Source of the DNA: Gordius sp. MW1
Lineage: Eukaryota; Nematomorpha; Gordioida; Gordea; Gordiidae
Reading direction: 5' to 3'
Assembly (NCBI GenBank): GCA_964036665.1
Contig: OZ038527.1
Coordinates: 16,018,221 to 16,082,220 of the forward strand
DNA length: 64,000 nt
The notes beneath the pieces were generated by a model that worked only from the letters and a program-made list of their open reading frames with translations, had not been told where the DNA came from and did not search any database. Position 1 is the stretch's first letter. Each line of letters starts with the position of its first letter. The translations under genes and the position numbers were made by a program. Shown here piece after piece: positions 46,601 through 58,600 of this stretch.

Positions 46601-49600
46601 CCTCTTAATTCAATTATTGGATTTAATTATGACTAAATTCTTAAAAGATTATTTTGCCCATCCCTACTGGCTGGCAACGCCCATGCAAATATTTTCATCC
46701 AGGAATTTTTTTATTAAATATCATAGTAATTTTTGGTCGAAGGTAATCAGCAAATATATTTTTAGTATGGTATAAAATTATACAAGAGTGCCAAAATCTT
46801 TATGGAAAATTAGATAAATTTAAATTGCATCTAGAGATCAATTAGATCTGAATCTATTAAAAACGGATTTCAAGTTTAAATTATTAAAATAAGACAATTT
46901 AGAGTTGCATCAATTCCCAATCTCGCAATTTTGTTGAAATTTGTGATCTACAAAATACAAAAATTATGATTACCTGGGTACCTTACATTAAACTTTTAAT
47001 TAAATATTTTGGACATTTTAACCCCATTTTATTGAAAAGTTAATCCCATTTCATAAATTGCCAATGTACTCCTGTCAAACCCTTTATAGCGATTCTTTCT
47101 TTCTACTTTGCTGATAGGGGCTCGAAGTTTTTAATAGAACCCAAATGAACATTTTATCGCGAGAGGAATTAAGGCTCACTTCTTCCTGACAACCAAGAAA
47201 CTAGCTTCAATTTATCATGATCATCACTCACAAATAAGATGATTTTTTTTTAATTTTTGTGACATTATAATTGTCGAATGCTTGTTGATTCTGGGCATTA
47301 TCATATAAAATTAACTATTTCGTTGCATGAAAAATAATCTATTTCTTGATATTTGTAAAGAGGCGGAAGGTCATTTTTCATATTAGAGGAGGGGGCAATG
47401 AATTAACAAGTTTAAAAACATTAATAAGATTGGAGTACTTCTAAAACAGAAACTACCTTTAGATTAATTTTACCTATTTTTTTCTAAATAGATGTAGGCC
47501 ATATAAATAAATTTTGACAAAAAATTAAATAAAGAATATACAATAACTTTCCAACTTGGTTATGGCTACTCTCGCCCCTACGAACCAATTCATTATATTT
47601 ATTGATTTTATGGCGTTATCTTTGATTCAAGAGGCACATAGACATATATTTGAATTAATATTAATCACTAAATTGCAAGCAATTAATTAGTAACTTGATT
47701 AATTACATCAAAATTTTGTAACTAATTACAAGATTTCGATAACTACGATCGTGATAATATTCTCTTTTACATAATATTTTAATAAAAACATTTTAAAGCA
47801 AATGAAAAATGAATTTTGTGCAATATAAAATAATTATACAAGATGCTGAGGGCATATTGAGACAATTTAAAAAAATGTGATAAACCAAAGAATTTTAAAA
47901 GGTATGAAAAAAATATTGGTTATATGATATGATATATAAAATATTTTGGCCAACAGTGGTATATTTTTAAAACTATGTAATACCTCTCTACCGTTATAGA
48001 AAGTTGGACCTAATCAATAACCCAGTGGTTGGTCAGTTATAGCAATAACACTGTGTATATTGACTTATAAATGAATGCGGTTGCGGTAGAATCGGATAAT
48101 GATGATCAACTACTATGACGTTGATCTGTTTGTGTTCCTGATTAACATGAGTATTACTTCTGATTCAGATTTTTTTTATTAACTCTCTCTTGTGATCGAT
48201 AAAAGTATGGAGCGGAGGGGCGGTTGATTTGGAGCATGAAGGAGGGAGCAGGCCAGGGAGGGACTGCATTAATGTTGAAAATAATAAGGCTACTGAATCA
48301 CCATCCCTTACTTTTTCCCTTTTTATAAATGTGATTGCGCGTATTAATTTTTTCCGATGTATTTCGCTTTATAACTCTCACCATTACTGTTATTTTTTCC
48401 CTAGACATTGGCTCCAAAAGCTCAACATATTATTTAATATCAAGGATTTATTAAATTAATTACTTATTCTGTTAAAACATACCTTTAAATTTATTTTAAA
48501 TAAATCACAAAACTTTGCTTGATTATAGGCGGAGATCGAAACTTCCGAATATGAACCAATTTTAGCTGATTTTTCCGATTTTTGTAATTACCCGAAACAA
48601 AATATCCATATAGATGGTGCTCAAAACCCAACACATTCCATACATTCATTCTATACCATAATTCAAAAATCACCTCCCACTTTTCAACGTTCCAAAACAT
48701 TAAATACCCCCTGCTTTCAGGATTTAACCAGCGAAGCAGAATCCTCTTCAACAACCATAACAAAATCTTCCATTTCCTATCAGGGCCCCCACCCTTTCGT
48801 GGCTCCGTTACAAACGTTTACGTGCATTAGCAGCCAACCATCTTACACCCAACCTTGTACTATTAAATTCATCAGCAACTATATAGAATCTAATAATGAT
48901 CGCGCCCATCAAAAATATTCCTTACAATCTCAAGTCACACCGAGTTTTTTTGAAGCGGGTGTAAGAGGCGACAGTTGTTATGATCCACAACATTCCATCG
49001 CTCACCATCAGATTTTTCCGGTTAGGTCTTACAGCCTAGACAAAATCAATCCTGCGACATTGTGTAACATAAACCGCGTCAATTATCTCAGTAATACTCA
49101 TCAAGCGGGAGAAGTATCACAATTCACGTCGTCGTGTGTTTGTGGCAAATTACCACAATTCTCATATCTTCCCGAAGCGACTTGCTCTAGTCATCATGCA
49201 AGCCATCAGACTGCCTCCCATAACACCCAAAATCTGCCGCAACAAAGCTTGGGGGCTAAATTATACGAAACCGATCTTCTCGTTCACGATCTCACGCACA
49301 ACGAAAACAATTTTCGAGAAATCGTAATCGGTAGTTCGCCCATCAAGGCTCGCCCCACACGAGGAGTTTCGAAGGAGCCCGCAGCCAGTGATCAATACAA
49401 AGCGCTGGTTCACAAGGTGCTCAAAGAGGTGGGAACATTCATTCCCAGAAAAGAAGATAGTTGCGATCCTTCGCCTCTAAGTCCAGCCCGATCTCTCACG
49501 CCACCCATTAAATCAGCATCATTTTGCGAATTAACACGACAGGGTAACAACACAAATTTGGACGAAGCTGAGGACGATTCTCAAGTTTACCTATCGTCTT

Positions 49601-52600
49601 TTCTCCGTCGCTTTAACAATGCTCTGGGATATTCTCACACCGATAGCAACTCGTCAACTACACCACCTTCCTTGGGTTACAATATCGCCAAACTAAATTA
49701 TCCTATATTATCATCCACTCTCGATAAAAGTTATGAGGGACCCGCAGCATCCCGACTCATTAAAGACAACCACCCTTACAAAGCGATACCGCCACATCCA
49801 AATTATGTCTCAACAGAAGGGACCGCTCTAATTCACTCAACTACTTACAATAATAACAACTGCTACACATCCGATCCCATTACCACCACTTCACGCGTTA
49901 ATTTAGTGCAGAGAAATGCTGGTACTCCAAACGTGATCGGCCATATTAACGCCATCCCTTTGAAAAATGTCCCCAGATCGATATCTAATTCTTGTCCTTA
50001 CATTTCCAAATCGGCCACCATGCCATGCAATTCAGCACACCAACAAGTAAACTATCCTCACAAGGCGGCAGGGAGAGGCAACTCTTCCCCTCCCCCCCCT
50101 ATGGATTTTATGTTTTTAAATATTTTACATACTTAGGTAGAATAATAAAAAAAATGCTTAATTTTTTTTCAGCACCACTTTTCCTGACTTAAATCGTAAC
50201 TACGTAGCCCTTCCAATAATTCAAAATTTATGGCTAAGAAGGTTAAAGAGAAATTTTACGAATTTATTACTTCCCTACTCCTCATTGCACGCATTTTGAT
50301 ATGATGTAAGTGTGGAGGTGGCCTCGTTTTACAGCGACATTATCGTAATTTAATTTAGATTTGTTGGCTTATCGACCTCAGAGTAACTAATAAACCAAAA
50401 AAATTTCTGAGAGAAGCATTTAAGGATCAGTGCCCCGTATTTTATGCTAATTTTGAGTTTATTCTTAAATCCTCTTGGACACAATTTATTCGTATTATAT
50501 ATGACCTCTTCAAACATATTTTAAAAATAATAATTGAGCGCATAAAATTTATATTAATCCGAATAAAATTGACAATTACATCGAATCTTACTAGCTGGTG
50601 ATAGGGAAAAACGACCTATAAATTCATACAAAACATTTGATTAATTTGTGCCTTAAAAATATGGTACAGTCAAAAATTATTTTTAATTAATAACTTACTA
50701 GTTTGTAAGAGCTACCTGGAATATTTAGTAGAAAATAAGGCTAACGTTTTAGGGAACTTTGAATTGAAACAAATACCTATGCTCACTCTTTGTTTCCAAA
50801 AACTATACTTATTTGCCTGATATTGAGTTTAGACACATTTTTAATTCTTTTTGAGAATACTTGTTTTAGAAGTCATAATAGTTAATTTAATTTTACCTCT
50901 AAATGGACTCCATATTATATCGTAATTTTAATGCATTTGTCCTCTAGTAATTCAATTGTGAAATTAATTTTTTTAAACCGATTTATAATTAAATTTTATC
51001 TAGCTAGTTTAAAAAAATATTATTTAGAATTTTTTTTTAGAAAATCAAAGATTCGGCAAGTATCTTTGAAAAATCCTTAATGACTACTCAATTTGTTCCG
51101 TACGGGTATTGGAGTCGGGCCATTCGCAAAACAGGGTAATTGTTTGACCTTTTCAAAAAATATTTTAATATCATATTGCGTTGTCATAAATGTCAAAAAT
51201 TTTAGATAATAGAAATTTGCCTTATGTTGTTTATAAACTGGCTCAGCATTTTTGTTTTTCTTGACAACATTATTGTCTGCGGTTTTTAATATCTGATCCT
51301 GTAAGTAGTTGTCAAATAATAAATGAAAGCAATTTTTGAAGTTTCAATTTTTGTTCATGAATTTTTTAATTATTAGCATATTTTATCTTTATAAAGGATA
51401 TACACTATTTTTAACTAAGCGTTTTGGCATTTTTAACTTACCTGCATGAATTGTGTGGCATACATGGGCTGAAGGAAGACTCTAAGAAAAAACATTTTTA
51501 TCTCCATCAGTAAAAAGTTAATATAAGTTTTTGGCGGTAAGGGTAACTCAATAAAGGATTTAAATAATTAGCAATTAATTTTACTTAGTTACTTCTAATA
51601 TGGAGATGAATTTTATATTTTACCAAATTGAAGCAATATGATTTAAATGAAATCAAGCGAAAAGGTAGAAACACAAGAAAGCCATTATTTCTATTCTATC
51701 ACTTGTAAATAGGGTCTCAAATAATACATACGCTATAATAAATTTAGGGAATTTATGTCTAGAACTGTTTACTCAGTCTTCATGCCAATCAAAGCTTTAT
51801 TCTGAAGAGCTGTAATCAGTGGCGTAGCTAGGGGGGGGCCCAGGGGGCCCGGGCCCCCCCCAAGAGCAAAAACCGGGCCCCATAGGCCCCCCCAAGGGAA
51901 AAATCGTGGGCCCCCGGGCCCCTTCCACCATTATTTTTTTTTATCTTAATTAAGAAACAATATAAAGATTATTATTATTGTTTCTGAATAAAAGTTTTAA
52001 TTAACGAGTTTCAAAGCCCAAATTTGTTTAATAAATGCAATTACAACGGTTAATAGCCTAATATTAACTTTAAATGATATTAGAAATGAGGACCACTATC
52101 AAATTCTTTATAATAAGGCAAAAGATTTAGCTGCAATTTTTGATTTATTACCTTCTAAACGTATTAAAAAACCAAAAAATATGACACATTTTACTCTTTT
52201 GAATCTACTAATTCATTAATTGATTTTAAAATTGATTTATATTATCCTATCATTGATAGAATAATAGCAGAATTAAACATAAGATTTTCGAAAATTAATT
52301 GTAATTTATTTAAGTCCTTAGAGGGTTTAAACCCTTCATCCTTTTGCGATAAATCTCTTTTATCAGAAATAATTAACCATTATGAATTAAAACTGGAAGA
52401 CGGCGAAATAAATATGGCAACATTTTTTGTAAAACATTATAACTCTTTATCTTCAAATAAAATAAAATGCAATGATATTTTTTCACTTATTAAAATTTTG
52501 CCCTCAGTAGTGTTTCCAAATTGTATTATTTTGCTTAAAATAATTTTAACTATCCCAATAACTTCAGCTTCATGCGAAAGATCGTTCTCACTGCTAAAAC

Positions 52601-55600
52601 GGATTAAAATTTATCTTCGTTCCACAATTGGACAAGATAGGTTATCTTCCTTAGCTTTATTGAGCTTAGAACATGACTTTATAAATGTTATTCCCCAGGA
52701 TGATATTATAAATTCGGTTGCAACATCGAGTAAAAGGCGTAATGAACTACTATTAAAAGACTAATTTTAAATTTAATTAAAAATTATCTGGGCTTTTAAA
52801 CTTTTTAACACTTTCAAAATATATTAAAATATTATCAAATTTACGAAAATTCTATCCTGGATTCAATTTAATTGTTTATCTCACATGCTTATTGTTTAAC
52901 ATATCTTGCATATTTTTATGTACCACATGCACATATAAAGCCAATAGTTTTCCAAAAAATTGTTTGTACACCATTTTTTCCCCTTTTTTAGTGATATCCC
53001 ATCATAAGTTTGATAAATTAATATTAATAACAAATTCCTGAATTTTATAGACAATTGTTAAAGCATCCAAACTTTCAAGGGATAAAAATCCCCAAAAAAT
53101 TTCTTTTGGTGTGCCATTGAATTCAACAAAATGTACACAAACGCTAAGTTGTTCTGTGCATCTCACATCTCTAATTTCATCTAAAATTGTCAAATAAAAT
53201 TTTGATTCATTTAATTTTGACAGAATATTTTTAAAGTTCATTTAGCCGTTAAATTTATTAGTTCTTTTTAATTTTTAGGTGGTGTAGGGGGGGGGGGTTG
53301 TGCAAATATATCTATAATATCAAGGGGCAATAACTTCTAAATACTAATCTTAATTTCATAATTAATTTTTTATATCTTATGTTATAATTGCGCCTTTTGA
53401 GGATCTAACCTAAAAAAGGCTTTTAAATGTTCTCATTGTTTTCCTGATATAAATGCTGCCTGAAAATGCTGCCAATATTGCATATGTAAAATTAAAATTT
53501 GTTATATATATGGCCAAGATTCTTTGGGTTGTGGCAATAATTTTTATAAAAACTTTGTTATATAGTTTTTTAACTATTTGCATTATTTTTTAAAATGTCA
53601 ACGATTTCTTGTCAATATCCCCGTTCCACTTTTACCCTTACAAACTTATTATACCATGTGAAATTTTCTACATTGTTTTAACTACATCACTTTGTTTTAT
53701 TTATGAATAAATTTTATTAATTTTATGCCCTATAAACATGAGGGGACATATTAGTGTGATATAAATAGAAAAAATACACAAAGTAGTAGCGGAATTTTAA
53801 GTTTGTCCAACGTTTATGAAAGAAAATTTTTTTAATTGCATTTGACCCATGGTCGTATTTAGGTTTTGGATTGGGGGGGGGCAAAACATATCTTTTATTC
53901 TTAAAGGTGTGGGTAGGAAAATTTTTCTGTCCCCCCCCCTATTTGACCAGCTCAGCCCCCCCAAGGCAAAAAGGCTAGCTACGCCACTGGCTGTAATTGA
54001 TGTAAACCTTACAATTGTCAGAATTAACGTCCTAATACCTGCCTTTCCGTTGATAAACTTAGACATGGAGCTAGCATTGGAATTAGAGGGGGGCAATAAT
54101 GATTTTGGGAGGGGAAAAATGATCATTTTGAAATTTTAGCCATAATTTTAATAAATTTAAACACATTTTTGGATTTAGAGGGGGGCAGCCCCCTCCCTGC
54201 CTCCCCTTGGCTACGCCCATGAACTTATATGATTACATATAACGTCACAGATACAAACAAATTAAAGAAATTAATATATTTTAGTATGAATACTTTCTAA
54301 AACCCTCTCATTAAAAACCATCAAGTATTGACGCAAATAAAATTGAATTACAAATACTCAAAATTTTATTAGAGTTGACTCAAAAAACCAAAAATTATTA
54401 CAGTGTGCTATAAAATTTATGATAGGCGTTGTAAAGTTTATTACAAGAAGATTTTAATTAAATTCGGATAATGAACTTTTATAACATGCCTCTTGCTAAT
54501 TTATGCAGGAAATAATTAATTTCTTTTTAATGCCTATTATTTGAACCTGAATAAATCAACGCGTTATACAAAAAAATAGTAAAAGTAAACATTATTAAAT
54601 CAATTTTTTCCAACAAATTCGGACATAAGGATCTATCTTGATTGGGGGAGGAGGATAAATCTTTTTATAAAAGTTGAATTACACATATCATCGAAATTTT
54701 TTGATCAAATTCGGGAATATAAATTTTCCCCTACCCCCTCTTATGAAATTCCTGATTAAACTTAATACAATATTTTAGACAATAATTAATTATACAATCA
54801 AACGTGGTAATTTAGATATAGAACTGACAGAAGTACTCTGTTATCCGTCAGTTCAATTAAATAAAAATTGCTTAAAATTGAAAAAAATAACAGGCTTTAT
54901 TAAAATATAAATGTCCGCATTATATAGCGTGAATAATTTTGTCACCAAAATTACAGGCAAGCGATTGTAAAAGATCCAACTATCGTCAAACTTCTGCACA
55001 CTGATCGATATTAAAACCCGAATTAATTTTATAAGATTCATAATGTTGAGTATAACAGACTGTTTAGCACAAATCAGGTTTTGCCCAAATCTCAAAAAGA
55101 CCTGTTTTAAAGGCAATTGATCCTTTATTTTTTAATTTATTTCCAAAATATAATATTTGTTTTTATAAAATTTGCATTTGATATTTCATTTGAATATTTA
55201 GGCAATATTATTTTTGGGCAAAAGTATCTTTTAAGTCATTAAGAAGCGATATTCAGATCTCTGCTGCATACGGATTGTGTCTACTGGACTTGGGCCAGAC
55301 TGTCAAGAACAAACTAAATTATAAGTTATTTTATCAAAAAACTAAGCAAGATTTTGTTTAAAATAAGGCTTAAAACCTGAAGTTAAAGTTATAAAAAACT
55401 ATTCAAATGTAGAAACTATTTTTAAAACTAAGTGCATTTTTTGCGATAATGACTCTTTTCAGGAGTTAACAAATTTGGCTTAGTATCTTAAAATTTTAAA
55501 GAGGGGTTTTATCTAATTGTTTACCACCAATAACTACTCAATTTAATTTTTATTATAAGCAAGCCCTTTTAATTTTGTGTGGGTTGAGAATTTTTTCTAT

Positions 55601-58600
55601 TAACTAAATATGTGATATCATCTCCACTTTTTCCCCCTAAAGATGGGCTTTATCAACCCAAAATATCGTGTGCCAATTTCCTCAACTCATTTTAATCAAA
55701 CGTTACCACTTTCAAACAAGGAATATTAATTATATTACATAGGATTGACAATAAGTAATCTTATTTATCATCCATTGTTAGGTGGTTGAATGTCAAGCAT
55801 TGGTTAACGAACAAAAAGAACAAGCTCGATCTTGCGAGCAAAAGATCGTGGAAAAAATATTGGATTTGTTTGAAAGGTCCGACCCTCTTGTTTTATGCCA
55901 CATCCGACTCTGATAATCCTCAGGCCAAGCGTGTTCTCCACCACATGGTTATAATCGAGGGTGCCATCGTACAGGCGGTACCCGAACATCCGAAAAAAGA
56001 TAACTTATTTTGTATAAGCATCAACTCCGGTGACGTTTTTCTTATCCAAGTAATATTTTTTTTCCATTAATTTATATTCACTTTATTTTATTGAAAGCAA
56101 ATCTTACTTTTTCAGAGAAAAATGATAGGGATTAAAATTCGCGAGAATATGGGAATGATCATTGTCTTTTATGTCTTTAACTTCTTATTGTTTTTAGGAA
56201 ATCAATTGCTATTAAAAACTATAAAAATTATGAAAATTAATTTTGAAATGAGATATGTAATATAGAATGTATTTGACGATCAGGCGAGAAACTATAGCGA
56301 TTGTGGTTTACTTATATAACAAAAATAATCTGGCTTTATCAGTAAGGTAAAATCCATACTCATCTTTACAAAATAAAGGTATTTTATGCGCCTAATAAAA
56401 CCCTTTTGGACTTACTTTTGTTTTTAATCTTATCCAATGTATTAGGCCGCCTCGTATCCTGAACTTGAAAATTGGATATCGGCGATTCATATTTCATGTG
56501 CGGCTTCCCTCGCACGGCATCATGGAAAAGATAATATTATCAAGATATTAACTCATGAAATTTTGAAATTAAATTACAACATCGAAATGGTAAGAAGACG
56601 TAATTCTGTCGTTTAATATAGTTATACATTAATTTAACATATAATACAGGATAGTAGAATGAAGCATATGGGTGAAGCACAGTTGACCGTTGTATCAGAT
56701 GTCAATAATAGGCAAGCCATATTGAAACAAATATCTAAATGGGAGGAAAGAATAGAACAACTGGCCCTAGAACAATTTCGATACAAATGTTATATCGCGT
56801 CTTTGCAAAATTCTGAATTACCCAATCCTAAAGTGAATACTATCCCCTGCCCCTCTAATAGACAATATACTTAATATAGCATTACTATTTTATTCTAAGT
56901 CAGAGTTCTGCATGGGTTATACAAAACCTTATCCGACTTTACACAAATTTTAAGGCAAACTTAGATTAGCCTCTAGATATAAAATCTAAACTTTAAATTT
57001 GTGTTAGATTCCAGAGATTAAAATTTAAGGAAAGAGTTGAAATTTACGCCTTAAGGAGATTTGGAAATTGAATTTGCCTTTGATGTAAATAATATCAGAT
57101 TAATGGAGAAAAATAATGTTATTTTTGAGTTTAGCGATTTTTTTTTCTTGCCACTTCAGGGTTGTGATCAATATTGATTTTAAGTTGTAAGTTAGTTTCC
57201 ATAAAATTAACAGAATATGGCATTCAGGGACTTTGATATAAATTTTACGTGATTATATAAGTCCTGTAATTACTCTATAACTAGATCTCTATGTCAACTG
57301 ATTATCTAAAAGCTATAGAATCTACCATTAGATTTCGATAAATTTTTGATAAAAACATTTTAAAATATCCCTCCTCCTCCAAAAAAATATTTTCTCATTA
57401 TCTAAATAATCATATTGACTTAATGCAAAAGTATATAAAGTCGTCATTATTTTATTTCCTAGTGCATACTTGTACACAGCTCGAAACCGATGAAAGCTTG
57501 CTTATCCAAACTCGGGGTAGCGAGTACCGTTTCATCTTTCCATGCTTACGTGTCTTGTAGGACGCATTGTATCAACGCCAAAACCAACCCAAAAACTTCC
57601 GGAATTAACACTCTAGGCACATCAGCCATATATCCTTTATCCAAAACTTATACATCGGCAGGTTCGATTGATCCGACAGGAAATATTAATGAAAATACGT
57701 CTAAATCCACGCATACGAAAAAAAGTAGTCACGGCACTGAGTCACCTCCCACAACCGGGTTGCATAAAAGGAGGTCTTCCACTAGCTTAAATCATTCCAA
57801 ATCCAACGTAACCGGACATTTTTCACAGCCAAATACACCTACCAAGTACGACATACCTCCCGAGACTATATATAAGTGCTTTAAATTATGTTTTAAAATT
57901 AAATAATGCACTCTGGGTTTTGGAAAGTTTATGTTAGGCAAAAGTGCATGCTAAACTTTATACCACCATCCACTGATTTATTGGTTTTAAATAATAATTA
58001 ACTAAAAATAATATATTATAAAGAAATTAACTTTTTGAGCTGCAAACAAATTCTAAATGCCCTTTGGCTGTGCACTGTATCGACCGATATTTCACCTATA
58101 ATAAATAGGTTTAATTTTTAATTACTATTTGATTATTGAAATTTTATAGTCATGCATTCAAAATTGTTTTACGAAATTTTTACTGCTTTATATTAATTGC
58201 TATGCAATTTATGGGCTCACTTTCCATTTTGTTTTGTCTTGATATTCGGCGTGCGCACTTCGGCGTGCGCACCGAACGAATGTCACGCACCGAATGTCTT
58301 GTTTTGTTTACTTTTAATTTTTGTTAATTTAACCAGTTTTTGGGTTCGAATCCCGGGTTTTTTTTGACTATTATGATTGTGCCTGTTACTACCATTGCTA
58401 TTATGACTTTTTGGCCGTCCGTTGGGTGCTGACCAATGAAAAAATGACTATTGGCCAAAATGTGAATCCAAGTTTATTTTTTCCGTTTTTTTGTCGCCTA
58501 TTATGGTTGTTCCTGTTACTACCATTGCTATTATGACTTTTTAGCCGTCCGTTGGCTGCTGACCGATAAAAAAAAAGGCCATTGGCCAAAATGTGAATCC

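Larger units (their letters stand above)
45204..48528. other. sif intron 5
   Basis: The 3.3-kb intron is mostly AT-rich. It holds a LINE 3' relic (46,140-46,550), a decayed MITE (46,560-46,686) and a G-rich patch at 45,920-45,980. A GC-richer stretch at 48,205-48,300 has a 76-codon ORF but no splice support. Confidence 0.55.
51817..53989 (+). mobile_element. hAT element 2, complete but non-autonomous
   Basis: The TIRs are CAGTGGCGTAGCTAG at both ends and the 8-bp TSD is GCTGTAAT (51,809-51,816 and 53,990-53,997). It is 2,173 bp long, with poly-G/C tracts inside the TIRs. It contains an hATC fragment on + (52,414-52,764) and a DUF4371-like fragment on - (53,002-53,241), facing each other. It also preserves the empty site for the LTR element inserted in hAT 1 (52,700-52,704). 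It lies in sif intron 7. Confidence 0.88.

Noticed and set aside
48229-48459. 76-codon ORF just upstream of sif exon 6 as an extra exon
   Set aside because: Exons 5 and 6 already join in phase, no good splice sites flank the ORF and no domain is recognisable; kept as intron.
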